Assembly (NCBI GenBank): GCA_964247055.1
Contig: OZ176055.1
Coordinates: 7,130,001 to 7,194,000 of the forward strand
From: Paragordius varius
Lineage: Eukaryota > Nematomorpha
DNA: 64,000 nt
Direction of reading: 5' to 3'
Part shown: piece after piece, positions 1 to 11,933 of the stretch
Layout of the letters: each line of letters opens with the position of its first letter
Position numbering within the stretch: position 1 is the first letter of the stretch
The notes under the pieces: model-generated
Seen by the model: the letters and a program-made list of their open reading frames with translations, nothing else
The model's database searches: none
Told to the model about the DNA's origin: nothing
Program-made: the position numbers and the translations under genes

Positions 1-2663
1 CATATATTATTAAGAATCAAATAATATTCTCAACAATCAAATAATATTACTAAATAATATTTTAATGTTTCCAACAATCAACCATATATTTTCAACAATC
101 AAATAATATTCCCAGCAATCAAAAATTATTAACCAATAATATTTTAATGTTGCCAACAATCAACCATATATTTTCAACAATCAAATAATATTCCCAACAA
201 TCAAATAATATTACCCAATAATATTTTAATGTTGCCAACAAACAACCATATATTATTAAGAATCATATAATATTCTCAACAATCAAATAATATTACCCAA
301 TAATATTTTAATGTTGCCAACAATCAACCATATATTATTAAGAATCAAATAATATTCTCAACAATCAAATAATATTACCCAATAATATTTTAATGTTGCC
401 AACAATCAACCATATATTATTAAGAATCAAATAATATTCTCAACAATAAAATAATATTACCCAATAATATTTTAATGTTGCCAACAATCAACCATATATT
501 ATTAAGAATCAAATAATATTCTCAACAATAAAATAATATTACCCAATAATATTTTAATGTTGCCAACAATCAACCATATATTATTAAGAATCAAATAATA
601 TTCTCAACAATCAAATAATATTACCCAATAATATTTTAATGTTGCCAACAATCAACCATATATTCTCAACAATCAAATAATATTCCCAACAATCAAATAA
701 TATTACCCAATAATATTTTAATGTTGCCAACAATCAACCATATATTATTAAGAATCAAATAATATTCTCAACAATAAAATAATATTACCCAATAATATTT
801 TAATGTTGCCAACAATCAACCATATATTATTAAGAATCAAATAATATTCTCAACAATAAAATAATATTACCCAATAATATTTTAATGTTGCCAACAATCA
901 ACCATATATTATTAAGAATCAAATAATATTCTCAACAATCAAATAATAATACCCAATAATATTTTAATGTTGCCAACAATCAACCATATATTCTCAACAA
1001 TCAAATAATATTCTCAACAATCAAATGATATTACCCAATAATATTTTAATGTTGCCAACAATCAACCATATATTATTAAGAATCAAATAATATTCTCAAC
1101 AATCAAATAATATTACCCAATAATATTTTAATGTTGCCAACAATCAACCATATATTATTAAGAATCAAATAATATTCTCAACAATCAAATAATATTACCC
1201 AATAATATAATGTTTCCAACAAACAACCATATATTATTAAGAATCAAATAATATTACCCAATAATATTTTAAGGTTGCCAACAATCAACCATATATTATT
1301 AAGAATCAAATAATATTCTCAACAATCAAATAATATTACCCAATAATATTTTAATGTTGCCAACAATCAACCATATATTATTAAGAATCAAATAATATTC
1401 TCAACAATCAAATAATATTACCCAATAATATTTTAATGTTGCCAACAATCAACCATATATTATTAACAATCAAATAATATTACCCAATAATATTTTAATG
1501 TTGCCAACAATCAACCATATATTATCAACAATCAAATAATATTCTCAACAGTCAAATAATATTACCCAATAATATTTTAATGTTTCCAACAAACAACCAT
1601 ATATTATTAAGAATCAAATAATATTCTCAACAATCAAATAATATTACCCAATAATATTTTAATGTTGCCAACAATCAACCATATATTATCAACAATCAAA
1701 TAATATTATCAACAATCAAATAATATTACCCAATGATATTTAAATGTTGCCAACAATCAACCATATATTATTAACAATCAAATAATATTCTCAACAATAA
1801 AATAATATTACCCAATAATATTTTAATGTTGCCAACAATCAACCATATATTATTAAGAATCAAATAATATTCTCAACAATAAAATAATATTACCCAATAA
1901 TATTTTAATGTTGCCAACAATCAACCATATATTATTAAGAATCAAATAATATTCTCAACAATCAAATAATATTACCCAATAATATTTTAATGTTGCCAAC
2001 AATCAACCATATATTATTAAGATACAAATAATATTCTCAACAATAAAATAATATTACCCAATAATATTTTAATGTTGCCAACAATCAACCATATATTTTC
2101 AACAATCAAATAATATTCCCAACAATCAAATAATATTACCCAATAATATTTTAATGTTGCCAACAATCAACCATATATTATTAAGATACAAATAATATTC
2201 TCAACAATAAAATAATATTACCCAATAATATTTTAATGTTGCCAACAATCAATCATATATTTTCAACAATCAAATAATATTCTCAACAATAAAATAATTT
2301 TACCCAATAATAGTTTAATGTTGCCAACAATCAACCATATATTATTAAGAATCAAATAATATTCTCAACAATAAAATAATATTACCCAATAATATTGTTT
2401 CCAACAATCAACCATATATTTTCAACAATCAACTAATATTCTCAACAATCAAAAATTATTACCCAATAATATTTTAATGTTTCCAACAATCAACCATATA
2501 TTTTCAACAATCAAATGTATTCACAACAATTAAAAATTATTGCCCAATATATTTTAATGTTTCAAACAATCTCTATATTTTCAACAATTAAATATTATTT
2601 TTATCAATCAAATAAAATTACCCATTAATATTTGATTGTTTACAACAATCAAACATATGATTT
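1..2663. repeat. 82-bp AT-rich satellite array
   Basis: Head-to-tail copies of an 82-bp unit start at position 1, so the array continues off the window. Successive CATATATTATTAAGAATC anchors lie 82 bp apart (for example 329 and 411). Each unit holds two or three diverged copies of a shorter motif, CAACAATCAAATAATATT, and ends with TTTTAATGTTGCCAACAATC. Some units are lengthened by an extra submotif (for example near 80-220, 655-700, 985-1030 and 2090-2150). Copies are close to identical in the middle and decay after about 2390, which is how the edge of an array usually looks. No reading frame is kept. About 30 units are visible. Confidence 0.95.
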
Positions 2664-3871
2664 TTTCATTATGCACCCTCTTAATAAAATTTTAATTAAA
2701 AACTTTTTCTTTGAAAATATACAACACATACACATTTTTAAAAAATCATTTGAGTAATCAAAACTCTATGCATACTATGTTTTACAACGCTAGTTATTAA
2801 TGGACATAGGAAACCACCAACTCGCGAAGTGAGAGCGTTTTTCTTAAATAACATATTTCTAAAACTAATGGATGAAAATACCTCAAACTTTGTTTTGACA
2901 ATGAATGCCCAAACAAGATAACACAAAAGGTTTTTTCGAATAAAACACTCAATTGCTTTTATATCATTCAAAAGAGCTATTTTTTTGGTTTTTTAAAAAA
3001 TTCATATCATCAACATTAATTTATTTTTTTTAGGAGACTTATAATTTCAACAAAGACTAAAAACAAAGTTTAAGGTATTTTTGATCCTTTTACCGATTAT
3101 GTAATAAATTACAGTTATAACTATGCATTTTAGTATACACTGGGTAAAATAATTATGGTAATAATGATTTTTATTAAAAAAGCAAACCAAAAGCTTTTTC
3201 AAAGATGTTTTTAAATTTATTACTAATGTAACCCTAAAAATTATATTAAAATAATTTATATGATTTTTAAATTATTTTGTCTGTGAAAATTTTTAACTTA
3301 TTTAATGGTGCAAATATTTTACATCAGGTTTAGTTAAATGACTTACTACCATTCAAAGGAATCAGTTTTTTGCGCTGTTTCGAATGATATATACTACATG
3401 GCTCTATATTTTTAATTTTGAAAATTTCAAGTTTAAAGTTAAATTGGGGTCAAAAATTATCGATAAACCCTAATAAATAAAATTAGGTAATAGACAAATT
3501 TTTTTCTATGCTATTTACGTAATTTAATTATATAAATTTTATTATTACATGAATGGCACTTTAAAAAAAGTCAAAATTTATTATCGTGTAATGTATTTGA
3601 TATATTTAGCATAGTTGACACAAATTAGTTGTTTTTTCTAAGTGTCATCGTATACTTATACACATTCATTGCTATAATAATAATTTTTGCTTTTACTGTA
3701 TATTGACTTTGCTAAACATTTGCTACTCATGAAACTGGTCATTAAAAGATTTTGAGATGGGCATTATTTATATGAACCATATTAAAAGTCAATTAAAACT
3801 TTTGATACAATCAATCGAAATTAGTTGCGTTCATAATCCTGTGCTTTAAATAAGGTATTTTATAATAGAAA

Positions 3872-4250
3872 CTCGACTTTATACCGATACTATAACCGCC
3901 AAATTTCTCGGTAAAAGGAGCGAAATTGAGAGGGTGATTGATGATGAAATCGATTAGGGTGCTGTGAAGAAGATCATAAAATTAGCCAGGTTTGGACTGT
4001 AATTTGAATATCATTATATGTTTAGTAGAAGATCACTCGACCTATACCGATAATCTTAAACCGCCAAATTTTCTTTGAAGGAGCAAAATTGTCAGGGTGA
4101 TTGATGAAATTAAATTTTTAGCTGTTAAAAAGATGATTGAAAGTAGCCAGGTTTGGACTGTAATTTAAATATCATAATATGTTTACCAAATAACTCGACT
4201 TGATACAGATACTCTTACCGCCAAAATTTCTCGAGCAAAGTTGAGAGGTT
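3872..4250. repeat. Degenerate tandem repeat, period about 160 bp
   Basis: Two and a third copies. The anchor CTCGAC..TATACCGATA occurs at 3872, 4036 and, diverged, at 4194, giving spacings of 164 and 158 bp. Each copy also carries ACCGCCAAATTT, a GGGTGATTGATGA segment and GCCAGGTTTGGACTGTAATTT in the same order. No coding potential is seen. It may be a short satellite or the inside of an old transposon. Confidence 0.8.
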
Positions 4251-5805
4251 AAAATATCTTAAATCTATGTCGTTACACATAAAATTGATGATTTTGATTT
4301 GCTATTTAGTTTTTGCCCAATATTTAAGTTTGAAAGATGTTTTTAGTTTACATTTTAAAATATAATTGGGATAATGATTATAGTTTTTAAAAGCATGAAA
4401 CCATTAAATTATATAAATGATTGTTGTTAAAGCGATTTGATTCATATACAAGGGTATAAAGTAACACTAGACAACAAATTTTAATTATCAATTGCAATTT
4501 GTAAAAAATCAAATTTATTTCATTTAGGTGGAAAAACAACATATATGGAAAAATTTTAGTTTAGATCCTAGACTTCTTTGAAAGTTATTTTAAATATTAA
4601 CTAACATAATTATTCAAAATAATAGTATAAAAGCCATAGTATTACACGGTAGCAGCAAAAAAAAATTATGTAACATTGGATGGCTGAAAGATTTAGGTTA
4701 ATGAATATTGAAACGATAAATGTGGGTAAAATTGAAAAAAGCTATTTTGATTTTCTTTACTTAACAGAAATTAAAAAATCTCATGATTAGGTCAAAATTA
4801 GATTAAATGCTGTGTGAAAAGATTCAGCTAAATTTTATTTATTAATATGTTTTTTAAGGATCATCCTAGAATATTGTTACGATAAAAATTATACATTTTT
4901 GCAAAAGGTCGAAAGATTTACAGATATTAAAGGTAAAAAATGGCATATGTCATTTTTTTAATCATAAATGCGTATTATTATATTTAATGGACCTATGTAG
5001 AGTTTATTTATACCCATATATCATCGCGTCGAAAAAAGATTTAAGCCTTGTATAAAAAAAGAAATTTTTTAATAATTTGCAGGAGAGCGTAAGTACTGCA
5101 ATATTTTTTACAAAATATCAAATATGTATTATAAATTCTCACGATGCAGAAATTAACATCTATCAATTCAATATATTTGCAGCCCTAAACGATTGCTTCC
5201 AGTAAAAAAAGTTTAAAAAAAGTATGGCTGTGTTTTTAAAAAATATTTATTATAATTTTCGACGTTTTTCTGTAAATTTTGATTTTTATTGTAATCTTGA
5301 GCAGTCTCTAAAAATTAATTTTAGTAATTTCTCAAAGCATTCGTTCTCAGTAAAAAGATTTTACAAAATGAATAAAAAAATTAATAAGGGTCCTGCTTCA
5401 TATAATACTGACAAATATTACACTAACTATTTGAATATGCTATATAAATCGGTACAAGATTTATTTGTGGGACGCATATAAATCAGTTAAAGTGTAATTT
5501 TGCGTTTTTGATTTTCCAGAATCACAACAATGAAAATATCTACCCTAAATGACGTGTAAACTAGAAGCACTATGATCATTTCTCCAACATTGTTTCAAAA
5601 TGCGTCCATTTATTAATTTGTCAAGTATATTATTAATGCAAAATCATAAAATTCCGTTATTTGCAGATGCAAGTCAATAAGATAGTTCAGGTATTTAAAT
5701 TCAACAACCAAAGTAATTTAAAAAAATTAAAACTATAGTCCGGCCCATTATTTGACATTTAGTTTATCTATATATTAAGGATTATAAATAAATAATAATA
5801 AATCA

Positions 5806-5811
5806 TTTATT
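5806..5811 (-). terminator. RPL30 poly(A) signal
   Basis: AATAAA on the minus strand, 24 bp downstream of the RPL30 stop codon. Chance hits are common in DNA this AT-rich, so the position relative to the stop is the main support. Confidence 0.5.
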
Positions 5812-5834
5812 AAAGAAATTATAAAAAAATAAAT

Positions 5835-7070
5835 TTAGGCTTCAGCAGCTGGCAAATTTCTGATAATATCGGAATCTCCTATTAAAAATAAATTAAAATT
5901 CATAAAGATTTAAGTCATAATATTTGAACACTTCGTTAGGTGATTGCAATTATAAATAATAAAAAGACAATTATAATATTGGGCCAATTATAAAAATAAG
6001 GATTCTATGGCCTTTGGGCAAATTATATAATTTAAATTTAATATTTTTTATTCAAAAAATTCCTGATATCTGCCAAATAAAAAAATATATTATGATTGAA
6101 AAATAAGCTTTAAAATATATATTTTAATGAAATTTTTTTTTATAATTTTAAAATCAGCTATTTGATGTATATAAATCATAACTTTCTATATTTAGCCATT
6201 AAGGCAGAGCTGAATGCCTAACATGCGGCTAGAACATTATGTGCGGTCCGCGAAAAATTTGGAAATTTATAATTTGCAAATATCCCCACAAAATCTTATA
6301 AACTTTATATTCTTAAAAAAATTTAATAAGTTAACCCATTGACAACAAACTAGAAAAAATTGGCATAAGTTTTTATTCAAAATCAAATATTTAAAAATGC
6401 TAATATATATTTTGAATACGGCTCGCCGGGTTTTTAAATAAGGCGGCCTGTGAATCCATTTGTGTTAGCCAGCCCTGTTTTAATCCTTAGACTGTAAAAA
6501 GTATAAGCTTTTTCAAACTAATATGTTAAGTTTAATAATAATATTTAGACAAAATAATTTTATATATTTTAATAAAAATTTTAGGCTTCCAAAATGTATT
6601 CTTTATATATATAAAAAATAATAAAGTGTAATTATATATATAAGAAAATAATTTAACATTGTTACATCAATTTATTATTTACATACCTGGATCGATGATG
6701 CTTAACATCCCCACTCGATAATACTTCCCACAAGCTGTACCCAAATCAATATTGCTTCCACTGTAGTGATGAACTCCAGTCTTAGCTAACATGGCATAAT
6801 ATTCAGCCTCACTTTTCCTATTTAATTAAAAATTGAGCAATCAATTTCAGAAGATAAGAAAATTAATATATACCGTAGTTGAGGGGTATTGTTGGCGATA
6901 ATTACTAATTTTGCTTTTCCATTACGTAAAGCTTTTAAGGTTTGTTGATAACCTAAGGAACATTTTCCACTCTTCATAACTAAAGCAAGTCGAGAATTCA
7001 TACTCTCTATAGCTTTTTTCTAAAAATTAATATAAAACAAAATATATACAGTTTTCTTTTGAGCAATCAT
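5835..7070 (-). CDS. RPL30: 60S ribosomal protein L30 (eL30)
   Basis: Component of the large cytosolic ribosomal subunit. Four coding exons on the minus strand: 7050-7070, 6874-7019, 6687-6817 and 5835-5878, giving 113 residues, the usual length for eL30. The protein starts [17 protein letters not shown] and carries the family hallmark [20 protein letters not shown], ending with [17 protein letters not shown]. Intron phases agree at every junction. Intron 1 is only 30 nt (7020-7049), intron 2 is 56 nt, and intron 3 is 808 nt and holds a hAT-type MITE (6205-6477). A poly(A) signal, AATAAA, lies at 5806-5811 on the minus strand, 24 bp past the stop. An 84-codon frame ends 95 bp upstream on the same strand. 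The match is near-certain from family sequence. Confidence 0.96.
6205..6477. mobile_element. hAT-type MITE in RPL30 intron 3
   Basis: The left end CAGAGCTGAATGCCTAACAT and the reverse complement of the right end (CAGGGCTGGCTAACACAAAT) are a diverged inverted pair. Just inside them are the GCGGC/GGCGGCC motifs shared with the other hAT-type copies in this window. No transposase fits in 273 bp. I could not see a convincing 8-bp target duplication, so the copy is probably old. Confidence 0.65.
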
Positions 7071-7164
7071 GCTGAAGTGGAGCTGATACAGGTGTATTAT
7101 CCGGTAGGACGATTGATAAAGAGTTACTGCAATTTTTTATTTTTCGGGACCAAATATTTCTTTT

Positions 7165-7419
7165 CTAATCCTGTAGTTCCATAAAAAATAGTTTACCTTG
7201 GCCTTTGGCTGATATTAATTGTTTTTTAAATAAATATTGCATAATTTCATGCAAAAAATCAATTTCAGACAGCACATTAAATTTAGATAACGCTTGTAGA
7301 TGATGATGTATATCGTCTAATGTTAATCCGTCTTTGTTATCCTTTAATAATTGCAAAATAACTGTAAATATTGATGAAAATATTTCTGATTCATCCCAAA
7401 TTGCTTTTTGAATATCCAT
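7165..7419 (-). CDS. Uncharacterised 84-residue protein, possible winged helix
   Basis: Single uninterrupted frame starting MDIQKAIWDESEIFSSIFTV and ending KGQGKLFFMELQD. The order of helices, the LTLDDIHHHL motif and the closing GxGKLFF strand weakly recall the winged-helix unit of TFIIE-beta (LTLDEI...GKYAF), but that protein is about 290 residues and nothing else of it is present. I do not assign a function. The frame ends 95 bp before the RPL30 start on the same strand and has good codon structure for so AT-rich a region. It could be a separate small gene, an upstream frame on a shared transcript, or one exon of a gene I failed to extend. Confidence 0.45.
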   Translation of the reverse strand: MDIQKAIWDESEIFSSIFTVILQLLKDNKDGLTLDDIHHHLQALSKFNVLSEIDFLHEIMQYLFKKQLISAKGQGKLFFMELQD

Positions 7420-7768
7420 AAGTTAAAATAAAAAGCATAAGATATAGAATATATGTTTTCTAAACGCGAATGAATTCTCAAACGATTAAGGAAAAGCTAC
7501 AACCATTAAATATAGAAAAAAATATTTAATCTCCAAAAATATTAAATTTTACACAGTTAAATAATAATTTCAAATCATATAAATTTTAACTTAAAAGTGT
7601 GGGGATTTGCAGCTTCATTTAATTAGATAGCGTTTATTAAATAGAGAAGTGCTGTAAACCACCCTGCCTGAAAATTTATATGCTACATCTAAAAAGGCCA
7701 TAAAAATATTTCGTGTAATAAGCTAGCATATATTCCTTAAGTATTCAGTATAATATAATTACAATTAT

Positions 7769-8227
7769 TTAACACTTAAATTTAAATTGGGGTATTTAAA
7801 TACCCCAGACGATATTAAAATTCATATTATTAAGAAACTACAAAAAGAAACGGTTCCAATTTAAATTTATGCTATAATCCTACTAAAAATTATATTATAT
7901 TAACCAAAATATCCAAATAAAATTTTAGTTTTGTAAAAAAAATTCCGTATCAAAAAACTTGAACGCCATTTTTATTTTACAACGTTTTTGCTATCGTTTT
8001 TATTTGATTCTAAGGCTTAAATTAAGTTTACTTATTAAAACCACATTTAACATTAATATAATAGTTTTATATTTAGCTCATGAAATATGTCATAATGGGT
8101 AAATTTTTAGCTTTGGGTTTAACCCCTGAATAAGTAAAATCAAGTAATTTTGTTTGAACAAGTCTGGGGTATCCTACCCCAATTTGAATCAAAGGACTAA
8201 AATATATATGTTGTATCCAAGTGTTAA
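7769..8227. mobile_element. Hairpin-ended MITE, copy 1
   Basis: Starts TTAACACTT and ends AAGTGTTAA. Just inside the left end is the palindrome TGGGGTATTTAAATACCCCA, and inside the right end TCTGGGGTATCCTACCCCAA. 459 bp, no coding capacity. Same family as the copies at 8392, 32217, 49928 and 53669; this copy is inverted relative to 49928. Confidence 0.8.
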
Positions 8228-8391
8228 AATAGTTTCATAAGTTAATACACAAAGGTTTTAATCTGTAATTAAAGGACTTTATTAAATTTAAAAGTGTTTG
8301 TTTGATAGGTGTGGAAATGGGTGCTTTAATTATTATTGATTTTTTCCAATATTTAATCGATGTAATCACAATTTAGAACAAAGTTTTTTGG

Positions 8392-8928
8392 TTAACACTT
8401 GGGATACAACACATTTATTTATTCATCTAGTTCTTGGGATATTTTAGGACCCCAGGTTTCTTTATCCATTATTTCTAAAAATATGGGAGAAATTGGAACC
8501 ATTGCAAATGTTAGCACTTATATAAATGCACCAAATATTAAAGATCCAATTAAAAAACTTGATATTACTTTTTTATCAAGGTAAATATTATCGACATATC
8601 TGCATTAGCTAAATCGAATAATGATGCAATGCATATTATTTTTTATGTCCATATCAATGTTAGATGCAAGTCAAATAAAAAATTGGCTTAGAAAATAAAA
8701 TAATAAAAAAAAACATTTATTTTGCACAAAATGTTGTATAATAAAAATGTCGTCAAAGTTTGATATGAAATTTTTATAAACCTAAATTTTATTTGAATAT
8801 TTTGGCTAATTTTTATTAGGAGAGAAACATATATTTAAATTGAAGCCGTTTGTCAGTAATTTTATAAAAATTTTAACTTACATATAGTCTGGGGAACCTA
8901 GATACCCCAATTTGAAACGAAGTGTTAA
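8392..8928. mobile_element. Hairpin-ended MITE, copy 2
   Basis: TTAACACTTGGGATACAACA at the left, ACCCCAATTTGAAACGAAGT then GTTAA at the right. 537 bp, same orientation as the 49928 copy. It lies only 165 bp from copy 1. The open frame at 8399-8584 runs inside it and is not a gene. Confidence 0.8.
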
Positions 8929-8949
8929 TTATTAGTTTATAAAAACTGA

Positions 8950-9380
8950 TATAACACTTCAATACTTTATGGGGTACAGCGTCAAAATATCAGAAAAGAT
9001 ATTCAAGACAGAGGCATTCTTTAACCTTTTTAGTAGCATTTTTAAATATTATTGACATTCCATGACTTTTTACGGTAGTTTTATATCTGAGAATAAGTTG
9101 AGAAATAGATATCTTAAAAAGTATTAAATTATAAGGCCGAATTAAAAATATGGTTTCTTTAGCTTTATAATATACGAAAAAGTTTAAATAATTGTAAAAT
9201 TGTAGAAAAGGGCTCATCTCCAACTTTTTTACAGCCTATTTTCTTTTATATTATTTAATCGTAATATTAGGCAAATAAACGTATATTATGATTAGAAAAT
9301 ATAAATAATAAACTACCTTTCAGTAGGCATTTTACGAGCAAAACTTAATATTTATTGATTTTTAAATCAGCTGTTTAGAT
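8950..9380. repeat. Dispersed repeat shared with 31390-31640
   Basis: The stretch containing TATTATGATTAGAAAAT and ending TTGATTTTTAAATCAGCTGT matches the segment at 31390-31640 in order and spacing, with many substitutions. A weaker relative is at about 6040-6180. No termini could be defined and no coding sequence is evident. Probably an old non-autonomous transposon. Confidence 0.55.
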
Positions 9381-9562
9381 CAATCCTGTTGTGGAGCTAT
9401 GTAAAACTCTAGAACATGGGTATTCAACACGCTTTGCGTGTCGCGCTATTAGATTAAAAATTAATTTATGAGATTTCACACCTAAGACCTCAAAAAAACA
9501 GAATGCAACAATTTTCCTATTTGCTATTTGGATTGACTCATGATAATATGCATCCCTTAGAC

Positions 9563-11472
9563 CAGTGGTACTCACTAAAAAAATTTGACGGGCCAAATAA
9601 AATATATATTTTTTTCGAGGGCATATTTATACTCTAAATCAGCACAATTAATTTAATGCGGATCGCATGTAAATCCAACTAAAAACTCGTTTTGCACCAT
9701 TTAGTTTAAAAAATCAAATATTTTGATAACAACATTTGATATTAACCAATAATTTTTGACAAATTTGGTTTCGCCTCATGACAGACCAATCTTAATACGT
9801 CGTCCATATGATTATCGGTTAAGCGATTTCTGTATCTATTCTTGAGATACCTTATTTTTGAATATGCTGTCCACGGGTAACTTAAGAAAAAACAGTTAGG
9901 ATAACTTGAGCACATTTTTTTATATTTTCATATTTATTTGGCACATCTTGCCAAAACCATACATATCTTTCTTCTCTTCAATTCTCCTTATATATAGCCT
10001 CCGAATCGGAATCATTTTTAAAATCTACGAATTCTTCAATGATATGCGCCTGAACAAAACCGAGATGCTCAAGTTGCTTAATATTAGATGTATCCATACC
10101 ATGGATTTTCCACGAGTTTTAAGCAATTTTTAATATTTCTTAATTCTTTAATATGAATTTCATTAATTTAGATAGCTAAATAATTGTCTATTTTAAATGT
10201 TGAAAAATATAGGAGTGTTTTATTTATAAATTCTTGTTTATATATTATTAATTTTTCTTCAAAAGCAAATATTTGATTAGCAAATTGGGTTATTATTTTG
10301 CTCCCTTAAAAACTTGTATTAAGACTAAGTCTATAAGTAAATGTCGCAAAGGTAGGCAATAAAACCCACCATTGGTCACTATTAATTTCCTCGTGAAACT
10401 TTCTGTTATCTTTAACCGTTTTGATTACTGAATTGAGTGATTCATCTTTTACATGGGAAACCAAGTTTTGCTGTTGAGTAAATATTTTTCATATTATATT
10501 TGTTTTTCAAAAGAGGGATAAATCCTTCGTTTCATAGAGGGACAGCCATCTGTGCAGATCGAAACCAATTTTTTTCATAGATATACCATTATTATCAAAA
10601 AAAGTGCTTACCACTTATTAGACATTCTTTTATTAGTTGGGAATCAATAAACGGTTTCATATTTTTTCCTAAAATATAACAAATTTCATACGAAGCTAAT
10701 GTTACAGCTTTTCCTGGGAAAAAGCTATAAAAATAATAGAATTTCTTTCTGGTATAATTCCTTAATTTTTTTTCGTTTCTTTCCTCATGATTTTCTGGTA
10801 ATTTATGAGAATGATGGATTGTAAAATTTTCAATATTGTATTTTTTTATAATTATGTTGTCCTTGCATACAAGGCAAGTATCAACATTTTTAAAAACGAC
10901 AAAGAATTTTTCTTCCCATTCCTTTTTAAAGAGCGATTTTTATCGGATAATTTACGTTTTTTAGCATTAGATGTCATCCTTTGAAATTATATTCAAATAT
11001 TATGTAAATTTTTGCAAAAAATAGGAATATAATTTGAATTATGCTAAAAAGATAGGTAAAAAATTAATGATGTTGATTTGAAAAATATTTATGGGAGTTA
11101 TAAAAAATGATGTAGGATCGCTATGAAAAGAATATGTATATGCAAGTTTGGGTGAAAAGCTTGCTTAAATACAAAAAAGGAATTCAAGAAAAATTTCAAA
11201 ATAGAAAAAAAATAGAATACAGAAACAGAGACAACGTGTGCCAAAATTTTTAAATCATTTTATGTAGGGAAATTTTTCTACCAAATTGGGAAAAAATAGA
11301 AATTACAAAATAGATCTAAAGAAAATAAATTAATATCAAAATAGGCGAAAATTCGTTTATGTGTATTTTAAAAATTCATCAATAAAAATAATAATTTAAG
11401 TATCAATATGGTCATAGGGCAATTTTAACGCACTCTTAGAGCCGCATGCGGCCCGCGGTTTGAGTATCCCTG
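9563..11472 (-). mobile_element. hAT DNA transposon with 8-bp target duplication
   Basis: Left end CAGTGGTACTCACTAAAA; reverse complement of the right end CAGGGATACTCAAACCGCGG. The ends agree over about 12 bp. The 8 bp CCTTAGAC occurs immediately outside both ends (9555-9562 and 11473-11480), a perfect target duplication of the size hAT elements make. Length 1910 bp. It inserted into the dispersed repeat region around 9400-9560. Inside is a decayed transposase on the minus strand. The perfect duplication suggests a moderately young insertion, though the ends already differ from each other. Confidence 0.93.
9700..10977 (-). pseudogene. hAT transposase remnant, BED-finger / ZBED5-GTF2IRD2 type
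   Basis: The minus strand begins ATG at 10977 with MTSNAKKRKLSDKNRS, followed in a shifted frame by KEWEEKFFVVFKNVDTCLVC. That is the opening of BED-finger hAT transposases of the ZBED5/GTF2IRD2-like group, where a basic KRK start precedes W.EKYFF...CL.C. Further on are GFDLHRWLSLYETKDLSLF and a segment with WVLLPTFATFTYRLSL. Several frameshifts and stops break it and the region between the pieces is shortened, so it cannot encode an active enzyme. The short plus-strand frame at 9906-10133 is its shadow. Confidence 0.8.
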
Positions 11473-11933
11473 CCTTAGACTTTTCAGTACATTATTCATA
11501 AAACATTATTCAAAATATGTAGAATCGAAAAAATTATCACCGCCAGATATTGTTAAAAAGTTGCTAAAAATATTAATGATTTGTACTTAAATTTCTAAAC
11601 TTTCAAAGGAATTCAATTGTAATTTTAGCTCATTGGACTGTATAAGCTACATATTTATATGAGAATAAATTTTTTTCCAAAATACAGCGTAGTTATAATT
11701 GAACAGTTTAAATACAAATTATAAAACTTTTTTAAAGATAGTATTTTTAATGAAAAATTTTGTATGTAAGGAAAATCTTTCTTTTTATATTGACCATTTT
11801 TATGATTTTACCGTATAACAAATTCATTTTCGTTCGTTAACTAATATTATTGTCCGAATCGATAGTTCAATGATTATAATAAATAATAAAAGAATTTATT
11901 TTATTTACAAACTTTAAATTTATTTGTACATAT

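Larger units (their letters stand above)
2664..5834. other. Intergenic, no gene recognised
   Basis: AT-rich sequence with no frame that looks coding. Short open frames at 2738-2971 (-) and 5224-5481 (+) have low-complexity composition and no family resemblance, so I leave them out. The only clear structure is the tandem repeat at 3872-4250. Confidence 0.6.
7420..11933. other. Transposon-filled intergenic region
   Basis: No host gene recognised. Contains MITE copies 7769-8227 and 8392-8928, a dispersed repeat at about 8950-9380 that recurs at 31390-31640, and the hAT element 9563-11472. The remaining sequence up to the TYW1 stop shows nothing identifiable. TYW1 probably ends near the AATAAA-like sites around 11880-11930. 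Confidence 0.6.

Noticed and set aside
1-2663. CRISPR-like array of evenly spaced repeats
   Set aside because: Repeat and spacer are not distinct: the whole 82-bp unit repeats, with internal submotifs, in eukaryotic DNA. It is a satellite.
2738-2971. 77-codon open frame on the minus strand
   Set aside because: No similarity to any family I know and no neighbouring exons; likely chance.
5224-5481. 85-codon open frame on the plus strand
   Set aside because: Composition is Phe/Asn/Lys/Tyr only, as expected from AT-rich noncoding DNA; no family resemblance or splice context.
8990-9596. Two minus-strand frames (8990-9223 and 9375-9596)
   Set aside because: Both lie inside the dispersed repeat and at the left edge of the hAT insertion; the second crosses the transposon boundary at 9563.
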